Assembly: GCA_946539625.1 (NCBI GenBank)
Contig: CAMNHT010000043.1
Location: forward strand, 1-8,706
From: an uncultured Clostridia bacterium
GTDB taxonomy: Bacteria > Bacillota_A > Clostridia > Christensenellales > CAG-138
DNA length: 8,706 nucleotides
Reading direction: 5' to 3'
The notes below the pieces were generated by a model that ran no database searches, was not told where the DNA came from, and worked only from the letters and a program-made list of their open reading frames with translations. The translations under genes and the position numbers were made by a program. Every line of letters starts with the position of its first letter. Within the stretch, counting starts at the first letter, position 1. Shown in pieces: positions 1 through 6,608 of this stretch.

Positions 1-1417
1 TTATGCGGTTGACGCGAACGCCCGGCGCAGGCTGCAGCTCATAGCGGGTGACGACTGGGCCGACGGAAATATTGATGACCTTTGCAGAAATATTGAAGCT
101 CGCAAGCGTCTCCTCAAGCAGATGCGCGATCGCAGTCGGATTCTCCGCACTCTTTGCAAACGTTTCGCGCGGCTTATTGAGACAGTCGATTGATGGCGGC
201 TCGTAGGCAGGCGCTTCGGGCGCGGGCGGAACGACGATCGGGATCTCCGCTTCTTCTTCCGCATCCGCGGTAACCACCGGCTTTTTTGCCGGTTTCGCGG
301 GTTCGTTCTTCGGCTGCTCGGGCAAAAGCTGCTCCGAAAGCTCGGAGACGGACGGCGCCTTTTTCGCAGGTTTGCGAACGGGCGCAGGCGTGATGACAAA
401 CTCGTCCTCTTCATCCACAGGGGCGATATCCGCGGGTTTATCCGTACGGTCGCTCTGCGCAGAAAGATCGAACGCGGACGGTACGCTTGTCTTGTCGGTA
501 CGTTTGCGGACCGGGGCTGCCGGTTCGGGCGCGGGGACCTCAAACAGCTCGTCAAACGGGATCGGCTCATGCTTCTTCCGCGGCGCGGGCTTTTTATGCG
601 CAGGCGTTTCGTCTTCGTCGATCTTTGTGGAGAAGCCTTTTTTCCACGGACGATACGACGGTTCCGTTTCTTCCGGATCGTCGTAGTTGTCGTAATCCTC
701 GTAGCCGTCGTCCTGATCGCGCTCCGCGATCTTTTCACGGACCTTCGTTCCGAACGCGTCGGTGTACGCCTTGATCGAAATGCCGGTGCAGAGCAGTACG
801 GAGATCAGAAATCCCGCAATGATGACGACCCAGCACAGAAGCGTTCCGCCGATCACGTACAGAAGCGTCGGCAGAATCATGCCGAGCACACCGCCGCCGA
901 CATGATGGGTCACACCCTCGGTCCACGCGACAGGGAACTGCCTGAAAAACTGGGAGAAATAGGAGGGGAACGTCCATCCGGTCGTGCCGAACGGCTTCAG
1001 CTCATAGAGCGTTTTGCTTGTCCACATATGGAGCGCGCAGAGAATAAACCAGAATGCAAACAGTCCGGTGATCAGTGTGCCGCGCGCAAGCTTCTTTCTG
1101 CCGCCGAGGATCAGGTAGAACCCGACGATCACAAAGAGCACGGGGACAACGTAGGCAACGCACCCGTGCATGCCGAGCAGGTATCCGGAAATGATCCGGC
1201 CGAGCCAGTCGTCCGAACCGCTGTACAGGTATACCGCAAAGAGAACGCCGAGCGCGATCAGCGCGATGCCGAAGATCTCAATGCCGGCATGCGGCGCACG
1301 GCTTTCGGGCGCTTTCTTTCCGGAAGTGCCTCTCGTTGATTTTTTAGCGGTTGCCGCGTTACTCTTCGCGCTGCTTTTTGCGGGCGCTTTCTTTTTCGCG
1401 GTCGTCTTATTTGCCAT
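1..1417 (-). CDS. ftsK: DNA translocase FtsK/SpoIIIE, N-terminal part (3' end outside window)
   Basis: ATP-driven, membrane-anchored DNA pump that moves chromosome ends through the closing division or sporulation septum. The reading frame is open for 472 codons from ATG 1417 down to the window edge. Residues 1-45 form a Lys/Ala/Ser-rich tail. Hydrophobic helices follow at about 46-65, 82-105, 113-131 and 174-212 (the last long enough for two passes), giving the usual N-terminal membrane domain. Residues 213-405 are a low-complexity Pro/Glu/Lys linker with an acidic patch at 233-255. From about 408 the start of the alpha domain is clear, with GPVVTRYELQPAPGV at 453-467, a hallmark of this family. 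The Walker A/B motor and gamma domain must lie to the left. A ribosome site (GGAGG) sits 7 bases before the start. FtsK and SpoIIIE cannot be told apart from this part. The gene is divergent from the HAD gene. Confidence 0.93.
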   Translation of the reverse strand, partial: MANKTTAKKKAPAKSSAKSNAATAKKSTRGTSGKKAPESRAPHAGIEIFGIALIALGVLFAVYLYSGSDDWLGRIISGYLLGMHGCVAYVVPVLFVIVGFYLILGGRKKLARGTLITGLFAFWFILCALHMWTSKTLYELKPFGTTGWTFPSYFSQFFRQFPVAWTEGVTHHVGGGVLGMILPTLLYVIGGTLLCWVVIIAGFLISVLLCTGISIKAYTDAFGTKVREKIAERDQDDGYEDYDNYDDPEETEPSYRPWKKGFSTKIDEDETPAHKKPAPRKKHEPIPFDELFEVPAPEPAAPVRKRTDKTSVPSAFDLSAQSDRTDKPADIAPVDEEDEFVITPAPVRKPAKKAPSVSELSEQLLPEQPKNEPAKPAKKPVVTADAEEEAEIPIVVPPAPEAPAYEPPSIDCLNKPRETFAKSAENPTAIAHLLEETLASFNISAKVINISVGPVVTRYELQPAPGVRVNRI

Positions 1418-1453
1418 GGATGATCCTCCGATAAACCATTTTCTTTCGATTGT

Positions 1454-1482
1454 ATTATAATGCGAAAGACGCTTCGGCGCAA
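1454..1482 (-). promoter_or_regulatory. Predicted sigma-A-type promoter of ftsK
   Basis: On the minus strand, TTGCGC (1482-1477) is followed by a 17-bp spacer and a perfect TATAAT (1459-1454), ending about 36 bp before the ftsK start codon. The -35 box matches the consensus in four of six positions. Spacing, -10 box and position all fit; activity is inferred. Confidence 0.65.
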
Positions 1483-1499
1483 GTAAAAATTCACGGCGC

Positions 1500-1528
1500 T
1501 TGCGGGGCGGTCGGAAACATGATACAAT
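1500..1528 (+). promoter_or_regulatory. Predicted sigma-A-type promoter of the HAD-hydrolase/ATL gene pair
   Basis: TTGCGG (1500-1505) is followed by 17 bp and TACAAT (1523-1528). A transcript would begin near 1535. This leaves about 23 bases before ATG 1558, enough for the GGGG-containing ribosome site, but almost none before the in-frame GTG at 1543, which argues for the ATG start. The -35 boxes of this promoter and the ftsK promoter stand back to back, 17 bp apart. Confidence 0.6.
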
Positions 1529-1557
1529 AACAAAAAATCCGCGTGGGGAAATGTGCC

Positions 1558-2199
1558 ATGAAACCGAAGCTTCTGATCTGGGACTGGAACGGGACGATCC
1601 TAGACGACGCCGATCTGTGTCTTGCCATTGAAAATGAGCTGCTGCGCGAACGCGGCATGCCGGAGATCACAAAAACGTGGTATCTTGCGCACTTTTCTTT
1701 TCCGATCCGGGCGTACTATGAAATGATGGGGTATACGTTCGAGCGAGAAAGCTTTGAAGCCGTTTCCGAGATCTTCATGCAGCGATATCGCGCGCGGTTC
1801 AGCAGCTGCCCGCTGCGCGAAGGGGTGATTAAGGTGCTGAAAACGATCGAAAAAAGCGGCGTCAAACAAACGCTGCTTTCGCTGACGCAGCAGGACGATC
1901 TCATTGCGCAGGCGACGCGTTTCGGCGTCCTTCCGTACTTCTCCGAGATCCTCGGAAATGACGACATCCTGGGACGTTCGAAGGTGGAGCGCGCAAAACG
2001 CTATATTGCACAAACCGAAATCGACCCGAACGACACACTGTTCGTCGGCGATACCGATCACGACGCAGAGGTCGCAAACGCCGTCGGATGTCGCTGCATA
2101 CTGCTTGAAGGCGGACATCAGGAACGTTCTGTTCTGCTCCGCTGCGAAGTGCCGGTTTATGCATCGGCAGAAGCATTCTTTATGGCGGTGTTCGGCTGA
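1558..2199 (+). CDS. HAD-superfamily hydrolase, phosphoglycolate-phosphatase-like
   Basis: Protein of 213 aa, probably a soluble phosphatase; its substrate cannot be read from the sequence. The HAD motifs are in order. Motif I is DWNGT at 9-13, with nucleophile Asp9; Asn11 stands where most phosphatases have the acid/base Asp. Motif II is Ser108 at the end of a hydrophobic strand, motif III is Lys142, and motif IV is GDTDHD at 164-169. A helical cap (about 17-88) sits between motifs I and II, as in subfamily I enzymes. ATG 1558 was chosen over an in-frame GTG at 1543 because GGGG at 1545-1548 lies 9 bases before the ATG, while the GTG has no ribosome site and lies almost at the predicted transcript start. 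The gene is followed after one base by the ATL gene, so the two are probably co-transcribed. Phosphoglycolate phosphatase or another sugar-phosphate/nucleotide phosphatase is possible; the family is secure, the reaction is not. Confidence 0.85.
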   Translation: MKPKLLIWDWNGTILDDADLCLAIENELLRERGMPEITKTWYLAHFSFPIRAYYEMMGYTFERESFEAVSEIFMQRYRARFSSCPLREGVIKVLKTIEKSGVKQTLLSLTQQDDLIAQATRFGVLPYFSEILGNDDILGRSKVERAKRYIAQTEIDPNDTLFVGDTDHDAEVANAVGCRCILLEGGHQERSVLLRCEVPVYASAEAFFMAVFG

Positions 2200-2200
2200 T

Positions 2201-2518
2201 ATGGCGGATTCGTTTTTTCAAAGGGTATATACGGTCATCGCGGCGATTCCATACGGAAAAGTATTGAGCTACGGAGATGTCGCAAAGCTGATCGGATATC
2301 CGCGTAAAGCACGGTTTGTCGGTTTTGCGATGCGCGTGTGTCCGGACGATCTGCCGTGGCATCGTGTGGTGAAGGCGGACGGGTCGATCGCGGGCGGCGA
2401 TTTTGCGCCGGTAAGAGAGATGCTGCTCCGAAAGGAAGGCGTGCCGTTCCTGCCGGACGGCAGGGTGGATATGCCCAAATGCCGCGCCGTCATCGGATCG
2501 GACCGCGCCGAATCGTGA
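2201..2518 (+). CDS. Alkyltransferase-like protein (ATL), MGMT fold without catalytic cysteine
   Basis: Protein of 105 aa matching only the C-terminal DNA-binding domain of O6-methylguanine-DNA methyltransferases. Visible family features are IPYGKVLSYGDVA at 16-28, containing Tyr24 that corresponds to the base-flipping Tyr, then ARFVG at 37-41, whose Arg38 corresponds to the Arg finger that fills the place of the flipped base, and PWHRVV at 52-57. In true methyltransferases this last motif is PCHRV; Trp53 replaces the methyl-accepting Cys, so the protein should bind alkylated guanine but not repair it. Known ATLs (Schizosaccharomyces pombe Atl1, Escherichia coli YbaZ) do this and hand the lesion to nucleotide excision repair. 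The start at ATG 2201 begins one base after the stop of the HAD gene with no clear ribosome site of its own, suggesting translational coupling. The same frame stays open upstream to 1904, inside the HAD gene, but that part is a shadow. Confidence 0.88.
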   Translation: MADSFFQRVYTVIAAIPYGKVLSYGDVAKLIGYPRKARFVGFAMRVCPDDLPWHRVVKADGSIAGGDFAPVREMLLRKEGVPFLPDGRVDMPKCRAVIGSDRAES

Positions 2519-2521
2519 AAT

Positions 2522-2541
2522 CATTGCAAACTGCATTGCAA
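2522..2541 (+). repeat. Two direct copies of CATTGCAA, 12 bp apart, at the yqhQ promoter
   Basis: CATTGCAA occurs at 2522-2529 and again at 2534-2541. The second copy contains the TTGCAA that serves as the predicted -35 box of the yqhQ promoter. The repeats lie just after the stop codon of the ATL gene. They may be a binding site for a regulator or chance similarity. Confidence 0.5.
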
Positions 2542-2564
2542 CCGTCACAGGTTTGTGATATTTT
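2536..2564 (+). promoter_or_regulatory. Predicted promoter of the yqhQ-prmC-prfA-ywlC operon
   Basis: TTGCAA (2536-2541), a 17-bp spacer and TATTTT (2559-2564) form a reasonable sigma-A-type promoter about 35 bp before the yqhQ start codon. An overlapping TATAAA at 2564-2569 is an alternative -10 box but has no fitting -35. The local AT-richness stands out from the GC-rich genes. Read-through from the HAD/ATL pair also remains possible, because no terminator is visible between them. Confidence 0.45.
2545..2558. repeat. Inverted repeat TCACA-N4-TGTGA inside the yqhQ promoter spacer
   Basis: Perfect 5-bp arms (2545-2549 and 2554-2558) flank GGTT and lie between the predicted -35 and -10 boxes, ending directly at the -10 box. 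This is where a repressor operator would act. As a hairpin it is too short and weak to be a convincing terminator of the ATL gene, although T-rich bases follow it. Confidence 0.45.
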
Positions 2565-2599
2565 ATAAAGTTGAAAGTGTACTGTTAAGGAAGAAAGCT

Positions 2600-3652
2600 A
2601 TGAAACGAACGAATATCGGCGGGCAGGCGGTGATCGAGGGCGTTATGATGCGCTCCGACAAGGGCACGGCGTTGGTCGTGCGCCGCAGCGACGGCTCGCT
2701 TGCAAAGGAATTTCATCATCAGAGGACCAGATATAAAAAGGGCTCGTTCCCGACGTGGCCGGTCGTGCGCGGCGTTTACGCGTTCTTCAAAGCGCTGTCC
2801 GACGGCATGAGCATCACGACCCGCGCGGCGGAGATGCTCGGAGAGGAAGAGGAAGAGCCGTCGAAGTTTGAACAATGGCTTGCAAAGCGATTCAACAAGT
2901 CCGCAATGGACGTCGTGAAATGGGTCGCGATCGTGCTTGCCGTCTTGCTTGCGATCGGGCTGTTCTTTCTGCTGCCGATCGGCATCATTTCTCTGCTCGA
3001 GCTGATCTTCGGCAAGATGAGCGCGGTTTTAAGCGCCGTTGTGCAGGGACTCGTGCGGCTTGCTGTCTTTCTGCTGTATATTTACGGCATCTCCAGGATC
3101 AAGGACATCAAACGCGTGTTCATGTATCACGGCGCGGAGCACAAGACGATCGCCTGTTACGAGGCGGAGCTCTCGATGACGCCGGAAAATGCGGCAAAGT
3201 GCACGCGCCTGCACCCGCGCTGCGGAACGAATTACCTGTTTCTGACCATGGCGGTTTCGATCGTCGTCACGACCGTCGTTTCGGCGCTTTGCACGCTGAT
3301 CCCGGGCTTTACCGCATGGCACGACGCAAGCGGACTGAACAGCTTTCTGTTTCGCATTGCGCGGATCGTGCTGATCCTGCCGATCGCGGGGATTTCCTAT
3401 GAGGTGTTGAAAGCGGCGGCAAAACGGGACAATATCGTCTGCCGCGTCGCCCGTGCGCCGGGACTTGCGCTGCAGCATCTGACGACCAAGGAACCGACCA
3501 TGGATATGCTCGAGGTCGCGATCGCGTCGTTTGAGCTGGCGCTGCATCCGCCGAAGGATGATCTGGAGTTTGACGAGAAGGCGGCAGCACAAAAGCAAAC
3601 CGCGCCGGAAGAGACGTCCGCATCAGACAGCAAAGAGGTTACGAACGCATGA
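2600..3652 (+). CDS. yqhQ: DUF1385 family membrane protein, YqhQ-like
   Basis: Protein of 350 aa from a family (PF07136) of unknown biochemical role. Its N-terminal signature GGQAVIEGVMMRS (7-19) is typical. Four strongly hydrophobic stretches at about 105-133, 141-164, 212-236 and 250-270 indicate a multi-pass inner-membrane protein. Between the second and third lies the conserved polar block MYHGAEHKT (175-183) and CTRLHPRCGT (201-210), rich in His and Cys, suggesting a metal site or catalytic centre near the membrane. The tail from about 318 is acidic and Ala/Lys-rich and probably disordered. ATG 2600 was chosen because GGAAG lies 6 bases upstream; an in-frame GTG at 2555 falls inside the promoter. 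Its stop overlaps the prmC start by 4 bp, so it heads an operon of translation genes, as is common in Firmicutes. Family assignment is firm; no function should be inferred beyond that. Confidence 0.92.
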   Translation: MKRTNIGGQAVIEGVMMRSDKGTALVVRRSDGSLAKEFHHQRTRYKKGSFPTWPVVRGVYAFFKALSDGMSITTRAAEMLGEEEEEPSKFEQWLAKRFNKSAMDVVKWVAIVLAVLLAIGLFFLLPIGIISLLELIFGKMSAVLSAVVQGLVRLAVFLLYIYGISRIKDIKRVFMYHGAEHKTIACYEAELSMTPENAAKCTRLHPRCGTNYLFLTMAVSIVVTTVVSALCTLIPGFTAWHDASGLNSFLFRIARIVLILPIAGISYEVLKAAAKRDNIVCRVARAPGLALQHLTTKEPTMDMLEVAIASFELALHPPKDDLEFDEKAAAQKQTAPEETSASDSKEVTNA

Positions 3653-4443
3653 TCGTTCGCAAAGCGGAACAGAAGATCGCGGAATTATTGAAGCCGGTCG
3701 CGGGCGAGGATGCGCGCACGGAAGCGGTGTTTCTGCTGCGCGCAAGCGGGTTTCATTCGCCGTATCAGGAGCTTTCCGAGACGGATGCGAAAGCGCTGCA
3801 GCCGCTGATCGACCGCAGACTTTCCGGTGAGCCGCTGCAATACGTGCTCGGCGAGTGGGAGTTTTACGGTCTGCCCTTTTACGTAAACAGCGCCGTTCTG
3901 ATTCCGCGTCCGGATACGGAGCGGCTCGTGGAGACTGCGCTCTCAATGCTCTCGGAAGACCGGCGCGACGTGCTGGATCTCTGCTGCGGAAGCGGCTGCA
4001 TCGGGATCGCGCTTGCCGCTTTGGGCGGCGCGCGCGTGACGGCGGCGGATCTGAGCGCGGACGCGCTTTCGATGACCGAACGCAACGCGCGGCGAAACGA
4101 CGTTTCCGTTCGGACCGTGCAGAGTGACCTGCTTGAAAACGTCGAAGGAACGTTCGACCTGATCGTCTCGAATCCGCCGTATCTCAGCAAGGCGGAAATG
4201 GACGCGAGGGATGAAAGTTTGCGCTTTGAACCGGCGCTTGCGCTGTTCGGGGGCGAAGACGGACTGGATTTTTACCGGCGGATCGCAGCGAAATACCGGC
4301 GGTATCTGAAACCCGGCGGCGCGCTGCTTCTGGAGATCGGTTATACGCAGAAGGAAGCGGTCGAGGCGCTGTTTGAAAACAGTGAATGTGTTGAGGATTA
4401 CGGCGGACGTCCGCGCGTGATCGTGGTGAGAAACGATGATTGA
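3649..4443 (+). CDS. prmC: Peptide chain release factor N5-glutamine methyltransferase PrmC
   Basis: Protein of 264 aa that uses S-adenosylmethionine to methylate the Gln of the GGQ motif in RF1 and RF2, raising the rate of peptide release. The N-terminal helical domain (about 1-75) binds the release factor. The catalytic Rossmann domain follows, with IPRPDTE at 85-91, the SAM-binding loop DLCCGSGCIG at 110-119, acidic Asp134 at the end of the second strand, and the active-site NPPY at 175-178 that holds the Gln amide. Length and motifs are normal for the family. The start codon overlaps the yqhQ stop by 4 bp, with AGAGG about 10 bases upstream. The 3' end overlaps prfA, the gene for its own substrate, by 8 bp, so enzyme and substrate are probably made together. 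Confidence 0.96.
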   Translation: MIVRKAEQKIAELLKPVAGEDARTEAVFLLRASGFHSPYQELSETDAKALQPLIDRRLSGEPLQYVLGEWEFYGLPFYVNSAVLIPRPDTERLVETALSMLSEDRRDVLDLCCGSGCIGIALAALGGARVTAADLSADALSMTERNARRNDVSVRTVQSDLLENVEGTFDLIVSNPPYLSKAEMDARDESLRFEPALALFGGEDGLDFYRRIAAKYRRYLKPGGALLLEIGYTQKEAVEALFENSECVEDYGGRPRVIVVRNDD

Positions 4444-5512
4444 AAAGCTGAAAAAATGCAAAGAACGATATAACACGCTGACGGAAGCACTGTCAAAGCC
4501 GGACGCGGCGAACGACCGCGAGGCATATACCGCGCTTTCGCGCGAGCATGCGGAGCTTTCCGAAATCGTCGCCGCGTACGACCGGTATATGGAGACTGCG
4601 CGCGAACGCGACGACTGCCTTGCGCTGCTTTCGGAACAGCCGGACGCGGAGATGAAAGCGCTTGCCGAGGAGGAGCTTTCGACACTGGAGACATCGCTTG
4701 CGGAGCAGGAAAACGAACTGAAAGCGCTGCTTTTGCCGAAGGATGAAAACGATGATCGCGGCGTGATCCTGGAGATCCGCGCGGGCACGGGCGGTGACGA
4801 GGCGTCGCTGTTCGGGGCGGACCTTCTGCGCATGTACCTGCGGTACGCAGAACGCCATGGGTTCAAAACCGAAACGCTGTCCGAAAACGTCACCGAGCTC
4901 GGCGGCGTCAAGGAGATCATTTTATCCGTTTCGGGAAAGCGCGGCGCGTATGCGCGGCTGAAATTCGAAGGCGGCGTGCATCGCGTGCAGCGTGTGCCGG
5001 AGACCGAGTCGCAGGGACGCATCCACACAAGCGCGGCGACGGTCGCTGTCATGCCGGAGGTCGACGATATCCACATCGAGATCAAGGATTCCGATCTGCG
5101 CATCGACACGTACCGCTCCAGCGGCGCGGGCGGACAGCACGTCAATAAAACGTCCTCCGCGATCCGCATCACACACATCCCGACCGGCATTGTAGTCGCA
5201 TGTCAGAACGAACGCAGCCAGCTGCAGAACAAAGAACAGGCGATGCGGCTTCTGAAAAGCCGGCTTTATGAGCACTTCGCATCCGAACAGCACGCGCAGC
5301 TTGCCGATCAGAAAAAGAGCATGGTGGGCAGCGGCGATCGGAGTGAGCGCATCCGCACCTATAATTTTCCGCAGAGCCGCGTGACCGATCACCGCATCGG
5401 TCTGACGCTCTATAAGCTTGAACAGTTCCTCGACGGCGATATGGATGAAATGATCGACGCGCTGACCTTAGCCGAGCGCGCGGCAAAGCTTTCGGGGGAG
5501 GCGGACACATGA
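4436..5512 (+). CDS. prfA: Peptide chain release factor 1 (RF1)
   Basis: Protein of 358 aa that recognises UAA and UAG on the ribosome and triggers peptide release. The helical N-terminal domain (about 1-105) is followed by the codon-recognition domain, with the RF1-type tripeptide PET at 188-190 (RF2 would have SPF here), and then the GGQ motif at 232-234 that reaches the peptidyl transferase centre. The flanking block RSSGAGGQHVNKT (227-239) and the conserved sequence up to about 264 are canonical. Gln234 is the predicted target of PrmC. The start overlaps the prmC end by 8 bp; GGTGAG lies 5 bases before the ATG, inside prmC. No programmed frameshift, which is an RF2 feature, is seen. The stop overlaps the ywlC start by 4 bp. 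Confidence 0.97.
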   Translation: MIEKLKKCKERYNTLTEALSKPDAANDREAYTALSREHAELSEIVAAYDRYMETARERDDCLALLSEQPDAEMKALAEEELSTLETSLAEQENELKALLLPKDENDDRGVILEIRAGTGGDEASLFGADLLRMYLRYAERHGFKTETLSENVTELGGVKEIILSVSGKRGAYARLKFEGGVHRVQRVPETESQGRIHTSAATVAVMPEVDDIHIEIKDSDLRIDTYRSSGAGGQHVNKTSSAIRITHIPTGIVVACQNERSQLQNKEQAMRLLKSRLYEHFASEQHAQLADQKKSMVGSGDRSERIRTYNFPQSRVTDHRIGLTLYKLEQFLDGDMDEMIDALTLAERAAKLSGEADT

Positions 5513-6549
5513 AGACTGAAGTGATCCAGACGATCCGGCAGGAGGACGCCGGAACGACGCTCGGCGCGCAGCTGATACAGAACGGGGAACTCGTTGCGTT
5601 TCCGACCGAAACAGTCTACGGGCTCGGCGCGAACGGCATGGACGGGGAAGCGGTCAACCGGATCTTCGAGGCGAAAGGCCGTCCGAACGACAACCCCCTG
5701 ATCATGCACATCGCCAAAAAGAGCGACATAAAGCTTTTGTGGGCGCATGTACCGAAGCTTGCGAACACACTGATGGATACATTCTGGCCGGGACCGCTGA
5801 CGCTGATCTTCAACAAGGCCGACGAGGTTCCGTACGAGGTGACGGCGGGACTTGAGACCGTCGCGGTTCGCATGCCGTCGGACAAAACCGCGCGGCTTCT
5901 GATCCAGAAAGCCGGCGTGCCGATCGCAGCGCCGTCTGCGAATCGCTCCGGCAGACCGAGCCCGACAACTGCGGAACATGTGTTGGAAGATATGGACGGA
6001 CGGATTCCGCTGATTTTGGACGGCGGTCCGTGCAGATACGGCGTGGAGTCGACCGTGCTTTCGCTGGTCGGCGAGCCGATGATCCTGCGTCCCGGCGCGA
6101 TTACGCGGGAAATGCTGGAAGCGGTCATCGGACCGGTGCGTCTTGCGCCGAGCATCCTGAATCCGCTCGGCGAACGCGAGGTTGCGGCTTCGCCCGGCAT
6201 GAAGTACAAGCATTACGCGCCTGACGCCGAAGTCCATGTCGTCGAGGGCGAGCCGAAGCCTGCGGCAAAGCGCATTCGTGCGCTGTATTACGAGTACGAA
6301 GGCGAGGGCAAAACGGTCGCGATTCTCGGCACGGAGCAGACCATGGCAAGCTATCGGAACCTGAACGCATATTCGCTCGGCGACCGGGACGAGCCCGAAA
6401 CGCTCTGCGCAAACCTGTTCCGGCTTTTGAGGGACGTCGGAGAGCATTGCGATGTGATCCTTGCGGAAGGGATCGACACAAAGGAGACGGGGCTTGCGTT
6501 TATGAATCGACTTTTGCGGGCAGCGGGCTTTTCGCGCGAAACGGTCTGA
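5509..6549 (+). CDS. ywlC: L-threonylcarbamoyladenylate synthase, TsaC/Sua5 type (YwlC)
   Basis: Protein of 346 aa that makes threonylcarbamoyl-AMP from threonine, bicarbonate and ATP, the first step of the t6A37 modification of ANN-reading tRNAs; the product is used by TsaD with TsaB and TsaE, which are not in the window. The YrdC-like catalytic domain covers about 10-205, with FPTETVYGLG (31-40), KGRP (56-59) and PSANRSG (142-148), which line the ATP/threonine pocket. The linker SPGMKYKHYAP (228-238) leads into the extra C-terminal Sua5 domain (to 346), so this is the long Sua5 form, not the short TsaC. The start codon overlaps the prfA stop by 4 bp and has a strong ribosome site (GGGGGAGG, 7 bases upstream). 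It is the last gene of the operon before the next promoter. Confidence 0.95.
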   Translation: MKTEVIQTIRQEDAGTTLGAQLIQNGELVAFPTETVYGLGANGMDGEAVNRIFEAKGRPNDNPLIMHIAKKSDIKLLWAHVPKLANTLMDTFWPGPLTLIFNKADEVPYEVTAGLETVAVRMPSDKTARLLIQKAGVPIAAPSANRSGRPSPTTAEHVLEDMDGRIPLILDGGPCRYGVESTVLSLVGEPMILRPGAITREMLEAVIGPVRLAPSILNPLGEREVAASPGMKYKHYAPDAEVHVVEGEPKPAAKRIRALYYEYEGEGKTVAILGTEQTMASYRNLNAYSLGDRDEPETLCANLFRLLRDVGEHCDVILAEGIDTKETGLAFMNRLLRAAGFSRETV

Positions 6550-6579
6550 CCGCTTTCCCAAAAAGTTGAAAATCGCCTC

Positions 6580-6608
6580 TGTACAAACAGCGAAAAATTT
6601 GCTATAAT
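6580..6608 (+). promoter_or_regulatory. Predicted sigma-A-type promoter of rpiB-upp (and ATPase genes)
   Basis: TGTACA (6580-6585), 17 bp, and a perfect TATAAT (6603-6608) lie in the 92-bp gap between ywlC and rpiB, giving a leader of about 27 bases. No terminator for the upstream operon is visible in this gap, so some read-through from ywlC is possible. Confidence 0.65.

Noticed and set aside
1904..2200. Upstream extension of the ATL reading frame into the HAD gene
   Set aside because: The extension is Arg/Ser-rich and overlaps the well-supported HAD frame, while the family-like sequence begins exactly at ATG 2201.
2545..2566. Possible intrinsic terminator after the ATL gene
   Set aside because: The stem is only 5 bp with few GC pairs and the T-tract is broken; it overlaps a promoter and fits an operator better.
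4997..5005. PET instead of PAT/PVT as the codon-recognition tripeptide in RF1
   Set aside because: The motif is PxT in RF1, and PET is found in other Firmicute RF1 proteins; it does not suggest altered stop-codon reading. Genes here end in both TGA and TAA.
3943..5190. Long antisense open frame of 415 codons over prmC and prfA
   Set aside because: It is Ser/Arg-rich, resembles no family, and lies fully opposite two secure genes; GC-rich codon use creates such shadows. The same applies to 5410-6639 (minus) over ywlC and 569-1339 (plus) over ftsK.
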